Positions 6,400 to 15,405 of a stretch of DNA of 64,000 nt are shown here, piece after piece. The stretch's first letter is position 1. Every line of letters begins with the position of its first letter. Origin of the DNA: Lysobacter antibioticus (GTDB taxonomy: Bacteria > Pseudomonadota > Gammaproteobacteria > Xanthomonadales > Xanthomonadaceae); assembly GCF_001442535.1 (NCBI RefSeq), contig NZ_CP013141.1, positions 1,940,520 through 2,004,519 on the forward strand. Direction: 5' to 3'. A program made the position numbers and the translations under genes. The notes below the pieces were generated by a model. It did not search any database and was not told the DNA's origin. It saw only the letters and a list, made by a program, of their open reading frames with translations.

Positions 6400-9230
6400 T
6401 GGAAGAACTGGCGCTGCGTGGTGAGATCGACACGCTGCCGGCGACCGCGCCTGAGTTGCAGCGTACGCGCACTCGCTCGGTCTGTTGTTATTGCGGGGTC
6501 GGCTGCGGGGTGTTGATCGATGCCGAACACGGCCCGGACGGCAGCCGCATCGTCGGCATCGAAGGCGACCCCGAGCATCCGGCCAATCGGGGCCGTTTGT
6601 GCACCAAGGGCCGCAGCCTGCCGCAGACCGCGAGCAGCCTGAGCGGACGCTTGTTGGCGCCGGAGCTGCGTCACTTGCGGCAGGAGCCGCGCCGCCCTGT
6701 GGATTGGGCGCTGGCGCTGGATACGGTGGCCGACCGCCTGGCCGGCATCGTCCAGCAGCACGGCCCGGATGCGGTCGCGTTCTATATCTCCGGGCAGTTG
6801 TTGACCGAGGATTACTACGTCTTCAACAAGCTCGCCAAGGGCTTGCTCGGCACCAACAACATCGACACCAACTCGCGCCTGTGCATGTCGAGCGCGGTCA
6901 GCGGCTACAAGCTGGCGCTCGGCGCGGACGGCCCGCCGACGTGCTACGAAGACCTGGAACTGGCCAAGACCGTGCTGTTCGCCGGCAGCAACATGGCCTA
7001 TGCGCATCCGGTGCTGTTCCGGCGCCTGGAAGCGGCGCGCGAGCGCGATGCCGAGGTGCGCTGGATCGTGATCGACCCGCGCCGCACCGACACCGCGGCG
7101 ATGGCCGACCTGCATCTGCAGATCCAGCCCGGCACCGACGTGGCGCTGTTCAACGGCATGCTGCATCACCTCATCTGGGAAGGGCGGGTCGATGCGGCGT
7201 TCATCGCCGCGCACACCGAGGGCTATGCCGAACTCAAACAGATGCTGCGCGACTACACCCCGCGCATGGCCGCGGAGTTGTGCGGGATTGCGGTCGCCGA
7301 CCTGATCCAGGCCGCGGACTGGTTCGGCCGCGACGTCGCGGCGTTGTCGTTGTACTGCATGGGCCTCAATCAGTCGGCGCACGGCACCGACAAGAACCTG
7401 GCCCTGATCCATCTGCACCTGGCCACCGGCCAGATCGGCAAGCCCGGCGCGGGGCCGTTCTCGCTGACCGGCCAGCCCAATGCGATGGGCGGGCGCGAAG
7501 TCGGCGGCATGGCGACCATGCTCGCCGCGCATCGTGAGATCGGCAACGACGCCGACCGCGCCGAACTCGAAAGCCTGTGGGGGCTGCCCGGGCACAGCCT
7601 GTCGGCCAAACCCGGCTTGTCGGCGGTAGCCTTGTTCGAGGCCTTGCGCACTGGCCGGGTCAAGGCGGTGTGGATCGCCTGCACCAATCCCGTGCATTCC
7701 ATGCCCGACATCGGCCAGGTGCGCGAAGCGCTGCAACAGGCCGAGTACGTGATCGTGCAGGAAGCCTTCCGCAACACCGACACCGTGCCCTATGCCGACG
7801 TGTTGTTGCCGGCGGCGAGCTGGGGCGAAAAAGACGGCTCGGTAACCAACTCGGAACGGCGTATCTCGCGGGTGCGTGCGGCGGTGCCGGCGCCCGGCCA
7901 GACCAGGCCGGACTGGTGGATCGCCAACGAAGTGGCGCGTCGCCTGGAAGCGCGCCTCGGGCCGCCCGGCGTCGCGCCGCTGTTCGCCTTCGATGGGCCG
8001 GCGCAGATCTTCGACGAGCATCGTCGCCTCACCGTCGGTCGCGACCACGACATCGGTGGGCTCGACTATCCACGCCTGGACCGCCAGGGGCCGCAGCAAT
8101 GGCCGTTTCCGGCCGGCGCAGCGCAGGGCCTGGCGCGGCGCTACGGTGACGGCGTGTTCGCCACCGCCAATGGCCGCGCACGCTTTCACCCCACGCCGTA
8201 TCGGCCGGTGGCCGAGGCGACCTCGGCGCGCTTTCCGCTGCGCTTGCTCACCGGGCGCCTGCGCGATCAATGGCATGGCATGTCGCGCAGCGGAAGAGTG
8301 CCGGGTGCGTTCGCGCACAGCCCCGAACCGGGCCTGCGCATGCAGCCGCAAGACGCGGCGCGGCGCGGGCTGGCCCAGGGCGATCTGGTCAAAGTGATCA
8401 GCAAGCGCGGCGAACTGGTGCTGCCGCTGGAGCTATCGGACGAAGTCGCGTCCGGCACGGTGTTCGCGGCCATGCATTGGAGCGGGCAGTTCCTCTCCAG
8501 CGGCGGCATCAACGAAGTCAGCCAGCCGGCGGTGGATGCGCGTTCGCTGCAGCCCGAGCTCAAGCATGCGGCAGTAAGGGTCGAGAAAGCCGAATTCGCC
8601 TGGCATCTGCTCGCGGCACGGCGCGGCGATGCCTTGAGCCTGCAGGCGGCGGTGCAACCGCTGCTCAGGGATTGCGGTTTCGCAGCGCTCGGCCTCGCTG
8701 CGGATGCGATGGCCGAGGGGATGTCCAGTATGCGCGGCGGCGTGGCCGACGACCCGGCATGGCTGGTACTGCGCGCGGCTTGCGAGCACGCGCCGCCGCC
8801 GGAATGGCTGGAGGCCTTGAGCGAGGCGCTGCAGTTGCACGCGGGCCGCGACACCCTGGAATACCGCGACGCGCGCCGCGGCCTGTTGAAGCGGGTGTCG
8901 TGGCGCGCCGATTGCAACGACAACCGCATCGACGGCCTGCTGTTGACCGATGCGCAGCGCCACGACGCCGGGGAGAACCTGCTCGATTCGGCCCTGTCCG
9001 GGCGGCCATGGAGCGGATCGCGCCTGGCGGTGTTCGCACAATCCGGCGGTGGCGGCGCACGCGATGCGGTGGTGTGCAACTGCCTGCAGATCCGCGAGTC
9101 GAGCATTCGCGCCGAGATCGCCCGCGGCGCCGGCGTCGCCGAACTCAAACAGCGCCTGGGCTGCGGCACCGTCTGCGGTTCCTGCGGACCGCAATTGAAC
9201 CAACTGTGCCGCCTCGCGGCACAGGCGTGA
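6399..9230 (+). CDS. nasC: Assimilatory nitrate reductase, molybdopterin catalytic subunit
   Basis: A 943-aa cytoplasmic molybdenum enzyme reducing nitrate to nitrite. An N-terminal [4Fe-4S] site is formed by C29, C32, C36 and a cysteine in LCTKG near residue 68, followed by the bis-MGD fold (TNNIDTNSRLCMSSAV; GQPNAMGGREVGG; ADVLLPAASWGEKDGSVTNSERR) and the C-terminal dinucleotide-binding barrel (LLTGRLRDQWHGMSRSG). The last 60 or so residues form a BFD-type [2Fe-2S] domain (VCNCLQI...CGTVCGSCGPQ). There is no Tat signal, as expected for the assimilatory type. The ATG at 6399 overlaps the nirD stop. No separate NAD(P)H-reductase subunit lies in the operon, so the electron donor is open. The name nasC is one of several in use. 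Confidence 0.92.
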   Translation: MEELALRGEIDTLPATAPELQRTRTRSVCCYCGVGCGVLIDAEHGPDGSRIVGIEGDPEHPANRGRLCTKGRSLPQTASSLSGRLLAPELRHLRQEPRRPVDWALALDTVADRLAGIVQQHGPDAVAFYISGQLLTEDYYVFNKLAKGLLGTNNIDTNSRLCMSSAVSGYKLALGADGPPTCYEDLELAKTVLFAGSNMAYAHPVLFRRLEAARERDAEVRWIVIDPRRTDTAAMADLHLQIQPGTDVALFNGMLHHLIWEGRVDAAFIAAHTEGYAELKQMLRDYTPRMAAELCGIAVADLIQAADWFGRDVAALSLYCMGLNQSAHGTDKNLALIHLHLATGQIGKPGAGPFSLTGQPNAMGGREVGGMATMLAAHREIGNDADRAELESLWGLPGHSLSAKPGLSAVALFEALRTGRVKAVWIACTNPVHSMPDIGQVREALQQAEYVIVQEAFRNTDTVPYADVLLPAASWGEKDGSVTNSERRISRVRAAVPAPGQTRPDWWIANEVARRLEARLGPPGVAPLFAFDGPAQIFDEHRRLTVGRDHDIGGLDYPRLDRQGPQQWPFPAGAAQGLARRYGDGVFATANGRARFHPTPYRPVAEATSARFPLRLLTGRLRDQWHGMSRSGRVPGAFAHSPEPGLRMQPQDAARRGLAQGDLVKVISKRGELVLPLELSDEVASGTVFAAMHWSGQFLSSGGINEVSQPAVDARSLQPELKHAAVRVEKAEFAWHLLAARRGDALSLQAAVQPLLRDCGFAALGLAADAMAEGMSSMRGGVADDPAWLVLRAACEHAPPPEWLEALSEALQLHAGRDTLEYRDARRGLLKRVSWRADCNDNRIDGLLLTDAQRHDAGENLLDSALSGRPWSGSRLAVFAQSGGGGARDAVVCNCLQIRESSIRAEIARGAGVAELKQRLGCGTVCGSCGPQLNQLCRLAAQA

Positions 9231-9263
9231 TCACGACCCCTCGGGCATCAATACGGAGTCATC

Positions 9264-10055
9264 ATGGATCGCATCGTTTCCGACTCGTTCCGGCGCGCGC
9301 CCAGCGAAGTGGTGTTGCTGTCGGCCGGCCCCGGCGACCTGGAACTGCTGACGATCAAGGCGGCGAAAGCGCTCGCCGCCGCCGAGGTCGTGCTGCTCGA
9401 CGAACTGGTCGACCCGCGTATCGTCGAATTGGCGCCGTTGGCGCGGGTGATCCGCGTCGGCAAGCGCGGCGGCTGCCGCTCGACGCCGCAAGCTTTCATC
9501 TGCCGGTTGATGCGCCGTTATGCACTGCAAGGGCAGCGGGTGGTGCGGGTCAAGGGCGGCGATGCGTTGTTGTTCGGCCGCGCCGGCGAAGAGATCGACT
9601 TCCTGCGCCGCGCCGGCATTGCGGTGCGCATCGTCAACGGCATCAGCGCCGGTTTCGCCGCGGCGGCGAGCCTGGGCGTGTCGCTGACCCACCGCGATCA
9701 CTGCCACGGCATCACCTTCGTCACCGCGCATACCCACGACCACGGCGAACCGGACTGGGCCGCGCTCGCCGCCACCGGCACCACCTTGGCGATCTACATG
9801 GGCATGAGCCGCATCGCATCGGTGGCGGCGGGGCTGCTGCTGCATCTGCCGGGGCATACGCCGGCGGCGATCGTGCAGGGCGCGAGTCAGGACTGCGAAA
9901 CGTGCTTGTTGACGACGTTGCAGCGATTGACCGGCGATGCCGAGCGCATCGTCTTCGGTCGGCCGGGTGTGATCCTGATCGGTGCTGCGCTCGCCGAAGC
10001 GCGCGTCGAAGCGAAGGGTGCGATGGTGGGCGCTGATCGAGTTTGTCTGTCCTAA
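9264..10055 (+). CDS. cobA: Uroporphyrinogen-III C-methyltransferase (SUMT)
   Basis: A 263-aa enzyme that transfers two methyl groups from SAM to uroporphyrinogen III, giving precorrin-2 on the way to the siroheme needed by NirB. The SUMT motifs are present: LLSAGPGDLELLTIKAAKAL near the N-terminus, VVRVKGGDALLFGRAGEE in the middle and GISAGFAAAASLGVSLTHRD after it. It is the methyltransferase alone; the dehydrogenase/ferrochelatase half of CysG is absent and must be encoded elsewhere. It is the last gene of the nitrate operon, 33 bases after the reductase, with a purine-poor gap and an ATG at 9264. Alternative names are nasF and sumT. Confidence 0.92.
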   Translation: MDRIVSDSFRRAPSEVVLLSAGPGDLELLTIKAAKALAAAEVVLLDELVDPRIVELAPLARVIRVGKRGGCRSTPQAFICRLMRRYALQGQRVVRVKGGDALLFGRAGEEIDFLRRAGIAVRIVNGISAGFAAAASLGVSLTHRDHCHGITFVTAHTHDHGEPDWAALAATGTTLAIYMGMSRIASVAAGLLLHLPGHTPAAIVQGASQDCETCLLTTLQRLTGDAERIVFGRPGVILIGAALAEARVEAKGAMVGADRVCLS

Positions 10056-10226
10056 AAAAATGTTTCAGCTGGCACAAATCTTTTGCGACGCCGCCGAGAT
10101 CGAACTTGCGCTCTGCGCTTTTTTGCGTACATGCTTCAGGCGTTCGACAGAGTCGGGCATGCGCACATGTCGTCGCCTGCGGCGTGCGCATCCAAGAGAA
10201 TTGCGCCAACTTTCAGGAGACTTTCC

Positions 10227-11396
10227 ATGCCGACGTCCGATCCGACCGGCTCTTCATCCGGATTTCTGTCGGGCTTATTTAGCCGCGTCCAACGTCAACC
10301 GCAGTCCACGCCGGTCCCACCCGAACCCGTGCAGCCGCAGCGGCCCAAGCTCGATCCGTTGAGTGCCGCGGCGATCATGGAAGACGGCTATCAGCCCAAG
10401 AGCACAGGTAAGACCGGCGATTGGCAGCGTGTCGACGATGAAATGCTGAAGAAACTCAATCTGGATCCGGGCAAATTCCATAGCAGCCCCAGCGGTATGC
10501 ATGCGACCTTGTATCGCAAGCCCGGCACCGACTCCGAGTCCGAAGGATTCGTGTTGGACTATCGCGGTACCGCGCGGCTCGGAGATTGGTCGGCTAATTT
10601 CCGCCAGGCGCTGGGCATGAAGAGCGAGCAGCACGAGCAGTCGATGCTGCTGGGCAAGGAAGTCAGCGCGGCACTCGGTCCGAGCCTGGTCGGAGTGACC
10701 GGTCACTCCAAGGGCGGCGGCCAGGCCTTGCTGGTCTCGCAGGCGATCGGTGTCGATTGCGTCACCGCGAACCCGGCCTGGCCGAGCCTGGGCACGCTCA
10801 AAGCCTACGGCTTCAACCCCGAGACCTTTCACAAGGGCAAAGGCGGCCCATCGGTGACCAACCTGGTGGTCGAAGGCGAGCCCTTGCAGGGCTTGCAAAG
10901 CACCGGTGTCGTCTCGCTGGTGCCGCCCAGGCAGGGGGTGGAGTTGCAGGGGCCGAAGTTCGAGTTCAAGCCTCAGCAGCACAGCGGCCTGCGTGGTCAC
11001 GAACCCGGCGACGACCCGGACCTGGACATGGCGCGCCCCATGTTCGCAGCCGTGGATGGGAGCAAGCATCTGCTCAAGTTGCATGGCATCGGCACGGTGC
11101 GCGAGTCGCTGCAGAATAGCGAGGTCGCCAAGCTGGCCGACGTCGCCCACAAGGGCGGTTTGTCGAAGGTCGATCACATCATCGCGGAGAAAGACGGCGG
11201 CCAGGGCCATTTCCTGGTCGAAGGCAAACTCGGCGATCCCTCGGCGAAGTACGCCAAGGTCATGGGCGCCTTGCCGAGCGGTGTCTTGGGCCAGCAGTTG
11301 ATCCAGCACATCAACCAGCATGGGATGCTGAACCGCCCACAGATTCAGCAGGGCGGCGAGCACGCGCCGACCCTGCCGCATACGCGCCAGATCTGA
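10227..11396 (+). CDS. Candidate type IV secretion effector: lipase-like domain with XVIPCD-like tail
   Basis: A 389-aa protein starting at the ATG at 10227, six bases after AGGAGA. A Pro/Gln-rich N-terminus (to about residue 45) leads to an alpha/beta-hydrolase-like region: FVLDYRGTARLGDWSANF, then GVTGHSKGGGQALL with the candidate nucleophile S161 in G-H-S-K-G, typical of class-3 lipases. The last 80 or so residues (GLSKVDHIIAEKDGG..FLVEGKLGDPS) resemble the XVIPCD tail that sends Xanthomonad bactericidal effectors to VirD4 of the type IV secretion system (consensus-like GLxxIDHV, DG, FxVQGxLxDP). There is no signal peptide. No adjacent lipoprotein or other immunity candidate is seen. The secretion call is an inference from motif resemblance; a plain hydrolase is the alternative. 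Confidence 0.65.
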   Translation: MPTSDPTGSSSGFLSGLFSRVQRQPQSTPVPPEPVQPQRPKLDPLSAAAIMEDGYQPKSTGKTGDWQRVDDEMLKKLNLDPGKFHSSPSGMHATLYRKPGTDSESEGFVLDYRGTARLGDWSANFRQALGMKSEQHEQSMLLGKEVSAALGPSLVGVTGHSKGGGQALLVSQAIGVDCVTANPAWPSLGTLKAYGFNPETFHKGKGGPSVTNLVVEGEPLQGLQSTGVVSLVPPRQGVELQGPKFEFKPQQHSGLRGHEPGDDPDLDMARPMFAAVDGSKHLLKLHGIGTVRESLQNSEVAKLADVAHKGGLSKVDHIIAEKDGGQGHFLVEGKLGDPSAKYAKVMGALPSGVLGQQLIQHINQHGMLNRPQIQQGGEHAPTLPHTRQI

Positions 11397-11410
11397 GCGT
11401 CGTTGGATCT

Positions 11411-11441
11411 GCGGGCCGAGTCACGACGTGGTTCGGCCCGC
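11411..11441. terminator. Hairpin between convergent genes
   Basis: GCGGGCCGA (11411-11419) and TCGGCCCGC (11433-11441) form a perfect nine-base stem between the ends of the lipase-like gene (plus) and the eCIS operon (minus). There is no T-run on either side, so it is only a candidate two-way terminator or stabilising hairpin. Confidence 0.4.
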
Positions 11442-11517
11442 ACTATGCAGGCAGGTAGCGATGGCGACGGTTAGGATCGGGACCGAGCGGTAGTGATCGT
11501 CGCGCCTTTCGGCCACG

Positions 11518-13122
11518 CTATTTCTCCTTTCGCTTGGGTTTGGTCGCCGCGGTTTTCTTGACTGTCACCGCGGTGTTCTGCGGCGCGCGTTTGACCGCCT
11601 TGACCGTGCCGATGGCGCTGTCGCCGGATACCGCGTCGTCGAAGCGTTCCTGCATGCCGCAACTGCGGTCGGGGTAGACGACGCAGGTGCAGGTGTCGAC
11701 CCCCTCCATGCCGTCGACGTTGAGGCCGACGAAGCCCAGCGGAGCGTAGCGGTGTTCGACGCCGAGCGGCGGCCGCAGCTCGGCGACCCCGCCGTTGCGC
11801 GGCCATTCGATGTTGCCGGTGGCGACGCGGGCCGGAATCAGCCAGTAGTCGCCGCTGCGATACTCGCCGTCGGCTGCGAAACGGACCTGGATGCCGTCCT
11901 CGAGCGCGATCCAGTACCACTCGCCGGGCTTGCCGGGTTTGCCGTCGTCGGGTTTGTCCACCGGCACCGCGCCGTCGACCAGCACGATGTCGCCTGCACC
12001 GACATGGTCCCAGCGCCGCACCTTGGTCGTCGCGTTGGGGCTGCGGCCCTGGGCCTGGGTCAGCGTCAGCGTGTTGCCTTCGACGCCGCTGATCTGGCTC
12101 AGCTGGCCGGGACGACCGAGCAGGTCGTCCTGTTCGTCGGTGATCTCGACCCATTGCCGTTCGCGGAAGTCGCGCGCGTTGGCGACTTCGAGCTTGTCGC
12201 CGCCGCCGCCGATCCAGCGCGTCAGCACGCTGCCGTTGTCGCGCGACCATTTGAAGGTCGCGCCGACGTTGCCGTTGTCGTTGCCGCGATGGATCTCGAC
12301 CCGGTACAGATGGTTTTCGGCGCCGCGATACGCAGAGTCGGGATCGGTGACGCAGGGGTCGTCGAGGCGCGGCAGCTCTTGCAGTTGCGCCGCCAGTTTC
12401 GGCGGTTGCCGGTCGAACAACAGCAGCGGCGCGGGGCAGGCCGAGCGATAGTCTTCGTCGAGTTGGTCCAAGCCTTGCTGCAGGCGTTCGATTTCCTGTT
12501 TCAAGCGCTCGCGCTCGGCTTCGTCCTGGGTCTGCTCGGCGCGTTCCTTGAGAACTTCGATGCGCTCTTCGAGTCGATCCCGGATCGTCTCCAATTCCAG
12601 TGCGCGCACCTGCCAGATCACCTGGCGCCGGCTGCAGGTGTCGGGCCCGCCGAGTGCGACTTCGCGCAGTTGCGGCATTTCCACCGCGGTGAGATGACGC
12701 TCCCACACGTCCAGATAGACCCAGAAACGGCTGTCGTCCTGGTTGGAGGACGATTCCAGCCACGATCGCAGCGGATCGCCCGAACCGGGTTGGTCGTTGG
12801 CCGGCGCGGGAATGAAATGCGGCTGCGACAGGTAGTCGCTGCCGTCGCATTCGCACAGCACGCCGTCGACGTAATAGCGTCCGGCGCCGATCCGCAGCGA
12901 GCGTTTGCCGTCGCGCTGCTCCAGGGTCAGCCCGAATCCGGGGGTTCCGGCCGGCGCCGCATAGGGACCGAACACGTCGCGAGCGAGCGTGCGCAGCAGA
13001 TGCAGCAGGATCGCGCCCTGTTCGTTCGGGTCGGCATCCAGCGTGACCCGGCCCTGTTGCAGCAGGACCTGGCTGAAATGATGGCGGGGATCGAAGCTCG
13101 CCCGTGAGAAGTCGCCTTTCAT
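11518..13122 (-). CDS. DUF6519 protein, last gene of the eCIS operon
   Basis: A 534-aa protein opening MKGDFSRASFDPRHHFSQVL and then QQGRVTLDADPNEQ, the hallmark of DUF6519 proteins found with phage-like tails and eCIS loci. A highly charged helical segment (about residues 180-225, RDRLEERIEVLKERAEQTQD and onward) looks like an inserted coiled coil. The C-terminus is a Lys/Thr-rich tail ending KPKRKEK. There is no signal peptide. Start supported by AAGGAAAGC upstream. It follows the gpI-like gene after 18 bases. Its position after the baseplate genes suggests a baseplate-peripheral or receptor-facing part; function is not established. Confidence 0.75.
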   Translation of the reverse strand: MKGDFSRASFDPRHHFSQVLLQQGRVTLDADPNEQGAILLHLLRTLARDVFGPYAAPAGTPGFGLTLEQRDGKRSLRIGAGRYYVDGVLCECDGSDYLSQPHFIPAPANDQPGSGDPLRSWLESSSNQDDSRFWVYLDVWERHLTAVEMPQLREVALGGPDTCSRRQVIWQVRALELETIRDRLEERIEVLKERAEQTQDEAERERLKQEIERLQQGLDQLDEDYRSACPAPLLLFDRQPPKLAAQLQELPRLDDPCVTDPDSAYRGAENHLYRVEIHRGNDNGNVGATFKWSRDNGSVLTRWIGGGGDKLEVANARDFRERQWVEITDEQDDLLGRPGQLSQISGVEGNTLTLTQAQGRSPNATTKVRRWDHVGAGDIVLVDGAVPVDKPDDGKPGKPGEWYWIALEDGIQVRFAADGEYRSGDYWLIPARVATGNIEWPRNGGVAELRPPLGVEHRYAPLGFVGLNVDGMEGVDTCTCVVYPDRSCGMQERFDDAVSGDSAIGTVKAVKRAPQNTAVTVKKTAATKPKRKEK

Positions 13123-13140
13123 AGCTGCTTTCCTTCCAGG

Positions 13141-15405
13141 TCAATCGGCGAAGAGAAGTCCGACGGTCATGCCGGCCGGGGTGTACTGGTCGAGCCGCGC
13201 GCGCAGGTTGGCCTCGCGTTGCGGCTCGTAGAGATGGTGGTAGACGCCCATCTGCGATTCGTCGTCGGCGCCGCGCAGGATCTCCAGCGCGCAATGATCG
13301 AGCAGCCGCGCATAACCGGGCCGGCCGTAGCGCCGCGAGCGATAGCGCGGCCGCACCCGCAGGCGCTCGGCGGCGATCTCGCGTTGCTCCAGTGGCGCCG
13401 GGAGCTTGCGATCGCGCACCGCCGCGATGACGCCGTCGGGTTGGCAGCGATAGCGTCGCGGCGTGCGGCAGTGGCAGGGCACATGGCTGAAACGCACACA
13501 GCCGATCTGGCGGCGGGCGACGTTGAGGCAGTCGTTGAACAGGCAGTTCTCGGCCAGTTCCAGGGCATGCGCCTCGATCGTTCCGAACACGGTGCAACGA
13601 AGCAGTTTCAGACGCGCGTGCGCGACCGCCGAGGTCGCCGCGCCGATCGCTTCCTGGCGCGGGCCGGCGGCGTCGACGATGCTGTCTTCGATCGTCAGCG
13701 GGATCGGATCGCTGCCGACCTCGTCCTGCTGGATCTGGATCGAGCCGACGATGCTGCGTTCGATCCGTACCTTTGCGCGCAGGTTGTACAGCTCCAGGCT
13801 GGGTTCGGCCGGGCGGTCGGGTTCGCAGCCGCAACCGATGCCCCAACCGGGCACCAGGGTGCAGTGGCGGATCGACAGCTCGGCGGCGCAATCGGGCTGT
13901 CGTGCGGCTTGTTCGGCATAGGTCTCGGGTTCGCGCGGCGCCGACACGTGTAACGGCCGTCCGGTCAGCAGGATGCCGTCGAGGGCGAAGCGGCTGCCGA
14001 CATCCATCTCCACGGTCAGCGCATCGGCCAGGTCGGTCTGCCAGTCGATCAAGCGAATCACCGGGCGCACGCCGTTGGCTGCGCGCAAGCTCAGCGACTG
14101 CCCCGGTTGCAGCCGGATGTGCAGCGGCTCGACCCAGACCCCGCTGTGGATCAGTTCGATCACGGCGTGCTGCGGCGACTGTTCCTGCCACAGGCGCAGG
14201 GCGTCGGCTATGCGCGGCACCGGCGCGGGGGCGTCGGCCGAAGCGTCGTGCGCGCCGGACTCGCCGACCCGATACAAGCGGAAGTCCTGCGCCGGTCGGC
14301 GCATCGTCCGTCGGTATTCGCCGCCGCCGAGGTCGGCGGCGAAACCGTAGTGATAGCTGACCCGCACGCCTTTCTTCGGAATCTGGTTCGGCGGGAACAT
14401 CAGCCGGCCGAGCACCGGATCGATCGCGACCTTGCCGCGCGGCACGCGATAGCGCCAGCCGCTGAGGTCGGCGACCACGACCGCGCCGACCGGAAGCGGT
14501 TCGCTGGCGTCGTGGCCGGCCCAGCGTTCGGCCCACACCGCCAGGCTCTTGCCGATGCCGTATTCGTCGTCCAGGTGCCGTTCCAGGACGCGCCGACGCA
14601 GCGGCATCGGCAGGTTTTCCTCGCCGGCGAGATGGTGGCGGTCCGGCTCGGGGCGCGGCTTGCGGTACAGCGGCGCGTCCTGCCCGAGCACGCTGAAGGT
14701 GAAGCAATGCGGGCCGGCATCCTCGACGCAGTAGGCCGGCGTGCGCGTGACCGGATAGCTGCGCATGCGCCAGGCGAACACGCCGACGCTGGGGATGTTG
14801 TAGCGCCCCGGGCGACGCGGCGAAGCGATACGGCGCACGTCGACGCTGTGCGCGAGCGGGTCGAACGGCCCGCCGCACAGATCCAGCGCCGCCATGTCGC
14901 GCAACGAGGCGGTGCCGAGCCGGTGCAGGTGCAGGTGATCGAGGTTCTGGGCCCGGTCCAGGCGCTGGAAGAACTCGACCGCGCGCGCCGGCCAGCCGGC
15001 GATGTCGCGGGCGAGGTCTTCGAGCAGAGCGACCGTGCCTTTGCGGCGACGGTGCTGGATCGACTGGGCCACCTCGCGTCGCGGCACCAGCGCGCGCTCG
15101 AGCGCGCGCCCGGCGTCGTCGCGGCGCTGCGCCGGCGCCCCGGCCGCGTCCACCGGACGATAGCCGATCAGATCGGCGAGATAGGGCACGACCCAGTCGT
15201 CGGCGGTCTCGATGAACCAGTTGTCGTACAACTGCGCGATATCGTCCTCGACCAGGTTCATCTGCTCGGCGATCACCCGCAGCAAGGCCTGCAGCGGATA
15301 ACCCTGCTCGATGTCGCGGATGCGGTGAATCGTCGGCAGCAGCCGGTACAGGCGGTCGATGCGTGGTTCGATGTGCAGCGAAGGGATGTCCATGTCGTCG
15401 CTCAC
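13141..15405 (-). CDS. eCIS baseplate/tail protein, P2 gpI-like N-terminus with beta-helix-like C-terminus
   Basis: A 754-aa protein. The GTG at 15405 overlaps the stop of the upstream gene (GTGA), matching the coupling style of the operon; an ATG at 15393 is the alternative. The first 130 or so residues (IDRLYRLLPTIHRIRD...DNWFIETADDWVVPYLADLIGY) are typical of P2 gpI-type tail proteins in eCIS loci. The second half has many short beta segments (LTIEDSIVDAAG, LKLLRCTVFGTIEAHALELAENCLF), like a right-handed parallel beta-helix such as occurs in receptor-facing tail parts. It could therefore join baseplate and surface recognition. The C-terminal reading is an inference. Confidence 0.75.
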   Translation of the reverse strand: MSDDMDIPSLHIEPRIDRLYRLLPTIHRIRDIEQGYPLQALLRVIAEQMNLVEDDIAQLYDNWFIETADDWVVPYLADLIGYRPVDAAGAPAQRRDDAGRALERALVPRREVAQSIQHRRRKGTVALLEDLARDIAGWPARAVEFFQRLDRAQNLDHLHLHRLGTASLRDMAALDLCGGPFDPLAHSVDVRRIASPRRPGRYNIPSVGVFAWRMRSYPVTRTPAYCVEDAGPHCFTFSVLGQDAPLYRKPRPEPDRHHLAGEENLPMPLRRRVLERHLDDEYGIGKSLAVWAERWAGHDASEPLPVGAVVVADLSGWRYRVPRGKVAIDPVLGRLMFPPNQIPKKGVRVSYHYGFAADLGGGEYRRTMRRPAQDFRLYRVGESGAHDASADAPAPVPRIADALRLWQEQSPQHAVIELIHSGVWVEPLHIRLQPGQSLSLRAANGVRPVIRLIDWQTDLADALTVEMDVGSRFALDGILLTGRPLHVSAPREPETYAEQAARQPDCAAELSIRHCTLVPGWGIGCGCEPDRPAEPSLELYNLRAKVRIERSIVGSIQIQQDEVGSDPIPLTIEDSIVDAAGPRQEAIGAATSAVAHARLKLLRCTVFGTIEAHALELAENCLFNDCLNVARRQIGCVRFSHVPCHCRTPRRYRCQPDGVIAAVRDRKLPAPLEQREIAAERLRVRPRYRSRRYGRPGYARLLDHCALEILRGADDESQMGVYHHLYEPQREANLRARLDQYTPAGMTVGLLFAD

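Noticed and set aside
10070..10086. Sigma-54-like TGGCAC...TTTTGC before the lipase-like gene
   Set aside because: The GG and GC are twelve bases apart instead of ten, which does not fit a working -24/-12 promoter.
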